From positions 62,001 through 126,000 of the forward strand of contig NZ_JAPWDU010000010.1 of NCBI RefSeq assembly GCF_027257155.1: DNA of 64,000 nucleotides, in the 5' to 3' direction. Positions 26,708-35,572 of this stretch are shown one piece after another. Within the stretch, counting starts at the first letter, position 1. Every line of letters starts with the position of its first letter. The position numbers were made by a program, and so were the translations under genes. Source of the DNA: Cerasicoccus sp. TK19100 (GTDB lineage: Bacteria > Verrucomicrobiota > Verrucomicrobiia > Opitutales > Cerasicoccaceae). The notes beneath the pieces are model-generated. The model had not been told where the DNA came from and did not search any database. It worked only from the letters and a program-made list of their open reading frames with translations.

Positions 26708-27609
26708 CGTTGGGGAGCACGGGTGAACCGCGTGCGAAAGGGTAGCTCGGCAGTGGGAACATCTTCATCCTCCACGCGAGCGCACTCAATACAAAGCAAG
26801 CCCGACCCGCAAATAACAACCGGCTTACCATTCCGGCGGAAGATTATTTTCCCGAGATGCTCTGACCGCGATTCCACCACGACATCATCTAGCACAGCCG
26901 CCTTCAAAATTCGCACCGAACGCTGACCAGCATACGTCAGCGCGCCAGCATAGGGCGAACCAACGGCGTCAATAAATCGCCGGACTTCTGCGGCATCCCG
27001 GCTCCAGTCGATCAGGTAATCCGCTTCGTCGCGCCATAGGCTATAAGTTGCGTTACTTTCGATTTGCGGCGTCGCGCACAGCGGATTCCCCGCGATCAAT
27101 GAGGAGCCGACCTCCAACGCAATTTCCACATACAGCCCGGAAATGTCTGAGATGGCCTGAGCGATGGTTATCGGATAGGACACGGGCATTCGTTTCTGCG
27201 CAATAATCGGACCCGTGTCATACTCTTCACTGGCCAGCAAAGCGGTTACGCCGATTTCGTTTTCGCCGTTTATCAGCATGTTCACCAAAGGCGCAAAGCC
27301 ACGGTATTTGGGCAATGGAGAATCATGCAGCACAATCAGCCCATCGGTGTTGGCAATCATCCAGCGCCAGCCAATGGCAAAGCGGTAGTCAACTGTGTGA
27401 GCCAGGGCGTCCTCATCAAACTGACTGCGTAACGCATGCCGCACATGGTGGCGATTACAGGCATCCTGAATCTCCGAAGAATAGTCGTTTTCCACGTGCT
27501 TATCAGTGCCGATACAAACAAACGCCACAGGCTCCGGGCCAAACTCTTGTAAGAATCCTTCCAGGACTCGCAGTCCCTTTTCACCCATCAGATAGAAGCC
27601 GAGGTTCAT
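26704..27609 (-). CDS. Sugar N-formyltransferase
   Basis: A 301-aa enzyme of the methionyl-tRNA-formyltransferase fold used by amino-sugar formyltransferases (VioF/QdtF/FdtF type). The N10-formyl-THF site is visible as IVLHDSPLPKYRGFAPLVNM, with the catalytic His, and the Asp in ASEEYDTGPIIAQ; NGENEIGVTALL lies between. A C-terminal beta domain (PYAGALTYAGQRSVRILKAAV) follows, as in the FMT C-terminal fold. MNLGFYLMGEKG (27609) is the start because the ATG overlaps the stop of the WecF gene. Position between wecF and wecE suggests that it formylates the 4-amino group of dTDP-Fuc4N, where WecD would acetylate in enterobacteria. Confidence 0.85.
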   Translation of the reverse strand: MNLGFYLMGEKGLRVLEGFLQEFGPEPVAFVCIGTDKHVENDYSSEIQDACNRHHVRHALRSQFDEDALAHTVDYRFAIGWRWMIANTDGLIVLHDSPLPKYRGFAPLVNMLINGENEIGVTALLASEEYDTGPIIAQKRMPVSYPITIAQAISDISGLYVEIALEVGSSLIAGNPLCATPQIESNATYSLWRDEADYLIDWSRDAAEVRRFIDAVGSPYAGALTYAGQRSVRILKAAVLDDVVVESRSEHLGKIIFRRNGKPVVICGSGLLCIECARVEDEDVPTAELPFRTRFTRAPQR

Positions 27610-28631
27610 AGTGCACTGGAGAATATTTGTTGCCATTGCTCGCGTAGTCGCGCTTCGGAAAATGAGTCCGCGATGATTGCTTGATTGCGTGCAGCCGTTG
27701 CCTCGGGAATGGGATCGAAATCCATGTCATCCAAGGGGTAAACTGTCACGCCGAGCTTTTGAAAAAGGCCCCAGGGAGTAATCGTTGTCCGCAGGTAAAC
27801 TTTTTTACCATAGCCCAATAGGCTGATGATGTTGCCCATAGCCTGCTGGCGGTCGTTGGCAAACACAGCGACATCCACATCTCCCAGCATGCTCAGGTAT
27901 TCATCGAGCGGCATGAAATCCCGCATAGCTCGGAAAGCCTCAGGATACTTTTCCCGCCCGATTGCCTCAATGCGGTCCGCGTAATCAGGATCACCGTAGG
28001 CCAGCGGGCAGATCAACTTATCCATTTTCAGCCCATGGCTCTTCATCAAAGCCAACGCCTCCTCGTGGCGATTGGACGCCGTAGCCGAATTGCCCAGTAA
28101 CACTGTTAGGCGGGTGTCGGTTTTTTGCGGCAAATCGCGACGCGAAAAAACATTACTGGGGTACATGATACAATCACACAGACGCCCACGCGCTTGATAG
28201 CGGGTTTGCGCGTGCTCGAAGTCACCCGGGATATAGGTCAAGAGATGACCCATGCCCTTGATCACGCGTCGGCGCATGGCTTCAATAAAACGCGAGTGCT
28301 CCAGGCCAGATTGTTCAGGATAAAGATCGCCCCCCCAGACAACCCAATAGCAGCGCTCCAATAACCACGGGCACATGCCGAGCGCCAATATCATTCTGGC
28401 CTTAAACAAACCGTGGATGATGATCTTACGCGCCTTTCTGGATCGTGCAAAAAACTCAAGCATCCAGCGGGCACCGGGAGGCTGAGAATGTGAAATGCCG
28501 GTAGCTTCCAAAGGCTCGCCGCCCAAGCTGAGATAATGATGGCTCCCCGTGTCGAAATGATCTTCCAGGAACTTAAAATAGCGGGTCAGGAGTGGCCCGT
28601 TCAAACCGATATGTAGTATCTCGGAAGACAT
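27606..28631 (-). CDS. wecF: 4-amino-4-deoxyfucose transferase, WecF/RffT-like
   Basis: A 341-aa peripheral glycosyltransferase of the GT56 type. Similarities to WecF include IIIHGLFKARMILAL, WVVWGGDLYPEQSGL (E. coli: HIWGADLYELSSGL), LTVLLGNSATASNRHEEAL (WecF: GNSGDRSNEHIAAL), and VFANDRQQAMGNIISLLGYG. WecF transfers Fuc4NAc onto the lipid-linked disaccharide of enterobacterial common antigen. Here the donor is probably the formylated sugar made by the next two genes. First gene of the array wecF / formyltransferase / wecE / flippase, all joined by 4-nt overlaps. Confidence 0.85.
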   Translation of the reverse strand: MSSEILHIGLNGPLLTRYFKFLEDHFDTGSHHYLSLGGEPLEATGISHSQPPGARWMLEFFARSRKARKIIIHGLFKARMILALGMCPWLLERCYWVVWGGDLYPEQSGLEHSRFIEAMRRRVIKGMGHLLTYIPGDFEHAQTRYQARGRLCDCIMYPSNVFSRRDLPQKTDTRLTVLLGNSATASNRHEEALALMKSHGLKMDKLICPLAYGDPDYADRIEAIGREKYPEAFRAMRDFMPLDEYLSMLGDVDVAVFANDRQQAMGNIISLLGYGKKVYLRTTITPWGLFQKLGVTVYPLDDMDFDPIPEATAARNQAIIADSFSEARLREQWQQIFSSAL

Positions 28632-28829
28632 AAAGAATCACTGGTCGCAGCGGGAGCCCAGCTCGTCCACAAAGTTTGCTCTGACGACATGTCGAGGCAA
28701 GCTGTTTCTCGCCCCGTGCCAGCGCACATGCCAATATTTACAGTTGTCTTGCAAGCCCCCGTAAACCACATTGCCAAACCGATGAGGCGAGACTCACATG
28801 CGACAAAACCCAGACAATAAACAGCGCCT

Positions 28830-29948
28830 ATGAAGGTCCTGAGTATCGCCATCATGAAAGGCCTGCCAGCCGGCGTCTATCACCAGATGCAGCACGAGCA
28901 TGCGGTGGCGAGTAAGCTGCAGAATGTCACTTGGCATAACCGGGTATTTACGACGCACCCCCCCTTCCCTGAAGCTGCCCACGAGCCGTTCATCGAGGTG
29001 GTTGCGCCTAGCTATGGCAAGTTCACACCGCTACTCCGCTACGAACTGGATCGGGCAGTATACACCTACCTGCGAAAGCATCACCAGGAGTACGACCTCA
29101 TACTTTTTCGCTACGAAAAAGGCGATCCGCTCCAGTATCTATTCTTCAAGAATTTCCCAAACATACTCACCGTGCACCACACGCTTGAGCTGGAGGACAT
29201 CAAGCAACTACATGACATTTACCGCCCACTGCGCATCTTCGTCGAAGCGAACCTGGGGCCACGCTTACTGCAAAAAACCATTGGGCTGGTCGGCGTAACC
29301 CAAGAGATCGTCGATTACGAGAAACAGCGTGTCGGCCGCTATGATGCGCCCACTTTCGTTTTGCCCAACGGCATCGCAATGGACTCCGTCCCCCTTTGCT
29401 CCGATGAGCGCAGTGGCGCACCGAAGTTTGTCTTCGCGGCATCCGACTTTCATGACTGGCACGGCGTCGACGAAATGATTAAAGCCTTCCACCAGCATCC
29501 TGGAGATTTTGAACTGCATCTCACGGGCCGCCCACAGGAAAAGCACTGGCAACTGCGCGAGGGTGATGAACGCATTAAAATGCCCGGCATGCTCAGCCGT
29601 CAGGAGCTATATGCGACCATGGCCAAATGCGACGTGGGCCTAGGCTCCTTTGGACTGCATCGAAAAAACATGCGCGAGGCCTGCACCCTGAAAGTCCGTG
29701 AATACCTGGCCGCCGGGCTTCCGGTTTGGTCAGGACACCGCGACACCGGGCTTCCCGCCGACTTCCCATACTATCGCGAAAAGCCCCTGGAGCCGAAACA
29801 GCTCATTGATTTCGCAATGACTGCACGCGCTGAATCACGAGAGAAAATCCGCGCAGCAGCCGCCCCTCATATTGAAAAAGCCGCGATCCTACAGCGCTTC
29901 GCCGATCAGTTGAATCAGACATATCAAGCCAAGGCTAACTCTCGATAA
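28830..29948 (+). CDS. Glycosyltransferase, GT-B (GT1/GT4-like)
   Basis: A 372-aa transferase. The N-terminal domain begins MKVLSIAIMKGLPAGVYHQM; the C-terminal nucleotide-sugar domain includes GAPKFVFAASDFHDWHGVDE, IKAFHQHPGDFELHLTGRP and the GT4-like MREACTLKVREYLAAGLPVW. Acceptor and donor are unknown. It is the only plus-strand gene among minus-strand glycan genes; its 3' end overlaps the 3' end of the next GT by 25 nt (convergent). It shares a 198-nt spacer with the divergent wecF. Confidence 0.8.
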   Translation: MKVLSIAIMKGLPAGVYHQMQHEHAVASKLQNVTWHNRVFTTHPPFPEAAHEPFIEVVAPSYGKFTPLLRYELDRAVYTYLRKHHQEYDLILFRYEKGDPLQYLFFKNFPNILTVHHTLELEDIKQLHDIYRPLRIFVEANLGPRLLQKTIGLVGVTQEIVDYEKQRVGRYDAPTFVLPNGIAMDSVPLCSDERSGAPKFVFAASDFHDWHGVDEMIKAFHQHPGDFELHLTGRPQEKHWQLREGDERIKMPGMLSRQELYATMAKCDVGLGSFGLHRKNMREACTLKVREYLAAGLPVWSGHRDTGLPADFPYYREKPLEPKQLIDFAMTARAESREKIRAAAAPHIEKAAILQRFADQLNQTYQAKANSR

Positions 29949-31018
29949 CGCAAGGCCACACGGCTCACGTCAAACTCCTCGGCACGCTTCATCAGCGCCC
30001 CTGCATCCCATTGGCGATCCAGCACCTCCACCATACCCCGCGCCAACGCTTCCGGGTCATCGACATCGGTCAGAACTCCAAACTGTCCTCCTGCTAGAAT
30101 TTCCCGAGGACCGCTCCGGCAATCACAAGCGACAATCGGCTTCCTCAGCGCCATGGCCTCCAACAACACCAGTGGAAACCCCTCCCAGCGCGACGACAAA
30201 GCAAAGCAATCAGCGCGGGCCACAAAAGGAAACGGGTTATCCTGTCGTCCAAGGAATAGAACGTCATCCTCCAGGCTCAGGGATTTAGCTAACCGCTGAT
30301 GCTGTTCCAGCAGTTCCCCATCGCCCAATAGCCACAGGTATGGTCGCTTTACTTTGTCCTGCAAAGCTAATGCCTTCAGCAACACATCGAAACCTTTCTG
30401 AGTAGCCATTCGCCCGGAACCCACCACGACTTTTCGTTTACCAGGATTCGGCAACTCAACGGGCAATGCCGCTTTACACCGTATATCTGCGACAGGGATT
30501 GGCGGCGGAATGAAGATGGTGCGGCGATCATCCAGACCAATGCCCTCAACTAGATACTGCCTAATTTCTTCCGACACCCCGACCACTCGATAGGCACGTG
30601 GCATCAACATCCGCAGCAAGCACTCCTTGACCAACCGCTCACCGGGCTTTCCGGTTCGCTTCAGCTTCTCGTCTAGATGGTTGTGCACCGTCGCGATCGC
30701 ACGAGTCGCACCGCCACACCACACGTTAACCAAATTGATGTGATTAATCGCGGAAAAAACTGCGACGGGCTTCTCCTTCGAAAGCCATGACTGATAACGC
30801 GAAGGAAGTGACAGCATGGAGCCACCCAAGCACGTGACCTGCACACGCTCGTGCATTGCCGGCGAACAACTGCCGCCTGGCTCATGAACCGCTAATACGA
30901 TCCGCAAGCCAGCGTCTTCAGCCAGCTCATTCATTACCCGTACCATTGCCGTTTCCGTTCCGCCATGGCGTAGCCAGGGAAGAGAGAAGCCAATGGTTGT
31001 TGTCGACGATTCGCTCAT
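29924..31018 (-). CDS. Glycosyltransferase family 4
   Basis: A 364-aa GT-B enzyme. N-terminus TTIGFSLPWLRHGGTETAMV with the GGTE loop common in GT4; donor-site domain with KRKVVVGSGRMATQKGFDVL, LWLLGDGELLEQHQRLAKSL, VLFLGRQDNPFPFVARADCF and the E-x7-E motif in SRWEGFPLVLLEAMALRKPIV. The start MSESSTTT (31018) is one base after the stop of the upstream gene and has GGAG in front. It is part of the minus-strand set that runs from the GT-C genes. Confidence 0.9.
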   Translation of the reverse strand: MSESSTTTIGFSLPWLRHGGTETAMVRVMNELAEDAGLRIVLAVHEPGGSCSPAMHERVQVTCLGGSMLSLPSRYQSWLSKEKPVAVFSAINHINLVNVWCGGATRAIATVHNHLDEKLKRTGKPGERLVKECLLRMLMPRAYRVVGVSEEIRQYLVEGIGLDDRRTIFIPPPIPVADIRCKAALPVELPNPGKRKVVVGSGRMATQKGFDVLLKALALQDKVKRPYLWLLGDGELLEQHQRLAKSLSLEDDVLFLGRQDNPFPFVARADCFALSSRWEGFPLVLLEAMALRKPIVACDCRSGPREILAGGQFGVLTDVDDPEALARGMVEVLDRQWDAGALMKRAEEFDVSRVALRYRELALA

Positions 31019-31019
31019 A

Positions 31020-32273
31020 CTACTCCTTTCCCCCTTCGAAATTGCGCAAGACGCGGTCATAGACACCAAGGAGTTTTCGGGTAACGACCTCGGGGCTAAA
31101 CTCCGCATCATATCGGCGGCGGGCCTGCGTAACGCATTGAGCTCTAAACTTTGCATCGCAAAGTATTTGTGTTATGGCCGACGCGAGCGCATCCACATCT
31201 CCCGGTTCGACCAAGAGCCCCGTCTCGCCTTCGATGATCATATCCGGGATGCCCCCGCAACGCGTAGCAACAACCGGCAAACCTGCCGCCATCGCCTCAG
31301 CAAACACCAACCCCTGCGCCTCTACCCATCCGTTCAATGGCTTCGATGGCCCAACAAACATATCCGCCACTGACATATAATTCGCCAACGCTTCACGCGA
31401 CTTCCAACCAGCGAATTCGATACGCTGGGCGGCACCCAACTGCGACGCCTGCGCTTCAAACTTAGAGCGATCTGCGCCCTCACCAATGATAACCAAGCGC
31501 CCTGCATTGTCATCCAACTTGGCGAATGCCGAAATCAGGTCGGCCACGCCCTTCTCTTCAATCAAGCGCCCCGCAAATAAAATCAACGGCGCACCTGCAT
31601 ACTGTGACCGCAACCGGGCAACGCCATCCGCTGCTGGCTTGCCTACATTCGGGCTCGCGGGCACCCGGTGGATACGCTCAGGCCGCGCACCCAAGCGAAT
31701 CAATGCAGCTTCCGTCGCCGAACTATTAGCGGTAAGTGCGTCCACCCCGCTGACAACGCGACGCTTCAACTTGCCATACAACCCGCCCTCCTTGAGGCCA
31801 AAGACGTCATTACCATGACTCGTTGCCACCACTGGCAAGCAACCGTTGTAGAGCGCCGTCAGCCCCTGCGGCAGTAGCGAATGCGCATGCACGAGATCGT
31901 ATTGCTTTGTATGGCAAAGCTTACGGGTCGCATGAATTTGCGCGATCATCATGAATGGCAGCTGCCACTTACGCTGAGGATGATTACGTAGCTGGACCAG
32001 CATGCCGCCCTCGTAAAAAAGCCCTTGCCAGCGATGTGGCCAAACATACGGAAAACGGATCACCGTGACCTTCCCCCACTGTTCATTCCATGCCGCGCCA
32101 TGACAATGCGGCGCAAGCACCGTCACCGCCCAACCCGCGTCAGCAACGGCTTCCGCCTGCCGCAACACGAACGGCGGCGTATCATCACCCGACCAGCGCG
32201 GAAATACCGACGTGCTCATCAGCACGCGCCGCGGTTTCGCTTTTGCGGTTTGGTCGGCTTTATTCATTGTCAT
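31020..32273 (-). CDS. Glycosyltransferase family 4
   Basis: A 417-aa GT-B enzyme. Motifs: MSTSVFPRWSGDDTPPFVLR with the usual N-terminal glycine loop region, HAHSLLPQGLTAL, VATSHGNDVFGLK, LILFAGRLIEEKGVADLISA, RLVIIGEGADRSKFEAQA and VFAEAMAAGLPVVATRCGGI with the E-x7-G/E donor motif. It overlaps the end of the upstream GT-C gene by 14 nt and is followed by another GT4 after 1 nt, so the three are a translational unit. Confidence 0.92.
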   Translation of the reverse strand: MTMNKADQTAKAKPRRVLMSTSVFPRWSGDDTPPFVLRQAEAVADAGWAVTVLAPHCHGAAWNEQWGKVTVIRFPYVWPHRWQGLFYEGGMLVQLRNHPQRKWQLPFMMIAQIHATRKLCHTKQYDLVHAHSLLPQGLTALYNGCLPVVATSHGNDVFGLKEGGLYGKLKRRVVSGVDALTANSSATEAALIRLGARPERIHRVPASPNVGKPAADGVARLRSQYAGAPLILFAGRLIEEKGVADLISAFAKLDDNAGRLVIIGEGADRSKFEAQASQLGAAQRIEFAGWKSREALANYMSVADMFVGPSKPLNGWVEAQGLVFAEAMAAGLPVVATRCGGIPDMIIEGETGLLVEPGDVDALASAITQILCDAKFRAQCVTQARRRYDAEFSPEVVTRKLLGVYDRVLRNFEGGKE

Positions 32274-33906
32274 CCATTCGCGTTACGCGGGCAAAGACGA
32301 CACCGTCGCGTTCAACTACGCCTACCGTTACTCCCGGCAGCATGTCGGCAAACCCAAATCGTCGAATACCCAAGTAGTAATCCGGGTTCGCGTCCGGATC
32401 GACGAGCTCAAAGCCTTGCGGCAAGAACAAGGCGACCATTGCAATCGGCGGTTGGGCAACCGCTTCAAAGCGTTCGAAAATTTTCCCTTTGGGTGGCAGC
32501 ATTGCCACGCGGATTGGCGGCTGCATACCTTGTTGCTGCACATCGGCCAGCACAATGTCCATGGCATCCCGATACGCCGTGCCCCAATACTCGACATCAA
32601 ACTCATCCTGCACCGTTTCAATACCGCCCGACATCCGGTTGTAGTATGTATATTGATAGGGATGCAGACGGATGTTTTCCCAAACAGTAACCATTGCGAA
32701 AGCCACACATAAGGCGACCCAGGCATACCCCAGCATGGCGGACCTTTTCGATAACTCGCGCCAGAGCCAGTCAATCGCCATGGCCAACAACACCGCCAAT
32801 ATCGGCAGGATGAACAACACATGTCGCAATCCATCGTAGACAACCGCATGCTTGTAAATGATGTAGGCCACAGGAAACACCGCGGCAAATATCAACGCCG
32901 CCACCACCGCATGTTCTCGCCCATAGCGAGTCGGTGCCAGCACGCGTCCCTTGGTCCACACCAGAGCCAGCAACAATGCCAGCACAATGAAGAACCACAT
33001 ATCCGGCAGTCCCATCACCAGCATTGTGGGCAAGTAGTCCCTTGGAATTTCGCCCGCACCAAGCAACTCGCCCCGAAAAAGAGCCATGCCTTCCCAACCA
33101 AAAGATGTCACCGTGGACAGCGTGTCGGCGGTGGCACCAAAGGGATTGCGGTGAGCATTGGGCCAGAAAGCCAGCAGTATGAGAAAGGCTGGAATTGCGG
33201 CGATCGCGATCCAGCGAATCAAGCGCAAGGTCTCCGCCATCAGCACCGGAATGCCATAGCCTTTTTGCCGCCACTGGTAGAGCGCCTGCAAGCCCAGGAA
33301 CAGGCCCGCATAGCAAAAAATCAAAAGCCCGCCAATGCGCACCGACAAACAAGCACCAGCAGTGAACCCAAAGACCAACGCCGTCCGCCAATCCAATTTG
33401 TCCGGACGCCCAACCACTCGAATCAATGCCCAAAGCGCCAGGCAGAACAGTGCCGCAAAAGGCATGTCTTTCGGGTTGATAAACATGTGGCCCCAATACT
33501 TGGGCGCAATCGCCAGCAGCATCGCTGCGATTAGCCCCACGGCCGGGCCACGAATATTACGCCCCATTAGGTATACGCCCAGCAAACCGGCAAAGCCAAA
33601 TACCGCGACGCCAAGATGCCCCGTGCCCACAATGCCAAAGGGCAGGATACGCCGGGCCACAGCGAGACTCAGATCAAAGAAGCCCGGGTAGTGATCGCTC
33701 CCCGACCGCAGCTCGGCGGCACGCTCGGTGTCCCCACTAAACAGCGCCTCGTAATAATCATATTTTCGTTCGCCACCCTGCCAGCGAAAATACTCATCCC
33801 AGCTGACGCCATAGTCATCAAAAGTCATGATGATCAGCCAGGCTACGATCATGAAAAATCCCGCCGCCGCATACCCCAAAGCCCGATGATACTTTGGACT
33901 GCTCAT
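32260..33906 (-). CDS. GT-C membrane glycosyltransferase (PMT/ArnT-like), paralogue A
   Basis: A 548-aa integral membrane protein with about ten helices. The first outer loop has DYGVSWDEYFRWQGGERKYD, carrying an acidic DE pair like the catalytic Asp/Glu of GT39/GT83 enzymes; HYPGFFDLSLAV and YWGHMFINPKDMPFA follow. A small soluble C-terminal part (about 440-548) carries YYNRMSGGIETVQDEFDVEYWGTAYRD-type sequence. Lipid-phosphate sugars are the usual donors. It starts inside the end of paralogue B (4-nt overlap) and shares with it most motifs, so the two are a tandem duplication. Confidence 0.8.
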   Translation of the reverse strand: MSSPKYHRALGYAAAGFFMIVAWLIIMTFDDYGVSWDEYFRWQGGERKYDYYEALFSGDTERAAELRSGSDHYPGFFDLSLAVARRILPFGIVGTGHLGVAVFGFAGLLGVYLMGRNIRGPAVGLIAAMLLAIAPKYWGHMFINPKDMPFAALFCLALWALIRVVGRPDKLDWRTALVFGFTAGACLSVRIGGLLIFCYAGLFLGLQALYQWRQKGYGIPVLMAETLRLIRWIAIAAIPAFLILLAFWPNAHRNPFGATADTLSTVTSFGWEGMALFRGELLGAGEIPRDYLPTMLVMGLPDMWFFIVLALLLALVWTKGRVLAPTRYGREHAVVAALIFAAVFPVAYIIYKHAVVYDGLRHVLFILPILAVLLAMAIDWLWRELSKRSAMLGYAWVALCVAFAMVTVWENIRLHPYQYTYYNRMSGGIETVQDEFDVEYWGTAYRDAMDIVLADVQQQGMQPPIRVAMLPPKGKIFERFEAVAQPPIAMVALFLPQGFELVDPDANPDYYLGIRRFGFADMLPGVTVGVVERDGVVFARVTRMDDNE

Positions 33907-35540
33907 GGGTTGGCCCCTCCAGGTGCCGGGGCAAAGGATTTGATCACGGCGAGGCGCACGCCGTCGCGATGAATCTCAACGACAGGTTCGCCGCCACGCA
34001 TTTCGTCATAGCCATTGCGGGCTATCGCGATGTAGAAGTCCGGTGCCGGTAATTCATGGCTACGCACCAAGACGATGTTGTCGCCCAGAAATGGCTCCAC
34101 CAGCGAGGGAGGCGGAATCACCGGCTTACCGAAGCGCGCGACAACGTCCTCCAAAGGCGGCTCCATAGTAATGCGCCAAGGCTCTTCGCGAACGGGTAAA
34201 TTTGCTCTCAGCGTTTCCGTAGCCTCGCGGAATGATGTGCCCCAGTAGTCCGTTTCAAAGCGTTGATTCGCGCCCGCGACACCACCCGAAAGGCGGTTGT
34301 AATAAATGTATTGGTAGGGGTGCAGCGTAGCCATGTCGATCAACGTCCAAATGGCCAGCAAGCTTGCCGGCACTAGCCAGACCAAGCCAACCCGAGCTGA
34401 CCAGCGGTCTTTAAACCAACGGTAAGCCGCCGTTGACGACATTGCCAGTAATGCTGCGGCGGGTGGAATAATGAACAGCACGTGGCGAGCCCCATCATAA
34501 ACAATTGATTTGCGAATCAGGATATAGGCCAGCGGAAAACACACGGCAAACACGACCAATAGCACGCTCCAACGGGTGAACCATTGCCGCAACAGATTAC
34601 GCACATTGGCAGCCAAATAAACCAGACAGCCGAGCGCCAGCCACCACCATAGATCGGGGGCAGTGCGCGCGAGCATCGCAGGCAGGTAATGTCGCGGCAA
34701 TTCATCGGCCGCATAGGACTCTCCCGCAAAGAGTATTTGGCCCGCCCAACCGAACTGCGAAACTTCCTTAATTGAATCCACCGTGCTGCCAAAAGGATTC
34801 TGATGCGCATTGGGCCAGAAAACAAGCAGCAGCAACAACGCAACCGTCGAGGCACCGGCTAGCCAGCGCGCATTTTCCCACAGCTGCCGTTTAAAAGTCA
34901 ATGGGCCGAGAACGAGTCCGTTGACCACCAATTGTGCCCCGAGGAACAGCGTGGCATAACAAAGCAGAAGCAAGCCACCAACCCGGACCGACATGCACAC
35001 GCCCGCCAGCAAACCAAAGAGCAGCATCGAGCGCGCGTTGCGGGCATCAGTTTGCAATACCCTGGCCAAGGCCCACAGCCCCCAAACATAGGCGGCGGCA
35101 AACGGGATATCCTTTGGATTAAAAAACGAATGCCCCCAGTATCGAGGATACAGCGCGATCAAGATTGCCGCGAGCCATGCCGCATGCCAGCCGGACAACT
35201 GACGCGCCAGCATCATCGCCCCAGCAATACCCAGCAAACCAAAAAACGCACACCAGGCATGACCGACAAGGTAGTCCGGTGCAGCACTTACTTTGCGATA
35301 CAAAGCTAATGGCAGATCGAACAAGCCAGGGTAATGATCGGTCTGTTGCCGTAGCGCGGCCGCTTGATTTAAGTTACCCGAAAAAAGTGTCTCGTAGTAG
35401 CGCAGCTTCGCATCCCCGCCGGACCAGCGAAAGGTTTCATCCCAGCTAACACCGTAATCGGAAACCGTAAATGCCATCACCAAACCAATCACAACAAGCG
35501 TGAGCGCAGAGAGCAGCTTAATTGGCGTCTTGGAATTCAC
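33903..35540 (-). CDS. GT-C membrane glycosyltransferase (PMT/ArnT-like), paralogue B
   Basis: A 545-aa membrane protein of the same family as paralogue A. It shows DYGVSWDETFRWSGGDAKLR in the first loop, HYPGLFDLPLAL, YWGHSFFNPKDIPFA, FWPNAHQNPFGSTVDSI, and a C-terminal region with HPYQYIYYNRLSGG and ANQRFETDYWGTSFREA. The conserved acidic pair and the shared PNAH-x-NPFG segment, kept in both copies, may be substrate-related. Both duplicates lack truncation, so both are probably active, possibly with different sugar or acceptor specificity. Confidence 0.8.
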   Translation of the reverse strand: MNSKTPIKLLSALTLVVIGLVMAFTVSDYGVSWDETFRWSGGDAKLRYYETLFSGNLNQAAALRQQTDHYPGLFDLPLALYRKVSAAPDYLVGHAWCAFFGLLGIAGAMMLARQLSGWHAAWLAAILIALYPRYWGHSFFNPKDIPFAAAYVWGLWALARVLQTDARNARSMLLFGLLAGVCMSVRVGGLLLLCYATLFLGAQLVVNGLVLGPLTFKRQLWENARWLAGASTVALLLLLVFWPNAHQNPFGSTVDSIKEVSQFGWAGQILFAGESYAADELPRHYLPAMLARTAPDLWWWLALGCLVYLAANVRNLLRQWFTRWSVLLVVFAVCFPLAYILIRKSIVYDGARHVLFIIPPAAALLAMSSTAAYRWFKDRWSARVGLVWLVPASLLAIWTLIDMATLHPYQYIYYNRLSGGVAGANQRFETDYWGTSFREATETLRANLPVREEPWRITMEPPLEDVVARFGKPVIPPPSLVEPFLGDNIVLVRSHELPAPDFYIAIARNGYDEMRGGEPVVEIHRDGVRLAVIKSFAPAPGGANP

Positions 35541-35572
35541 GGTTTAGCCATTTCGCAGAATGTCGAGTACCG

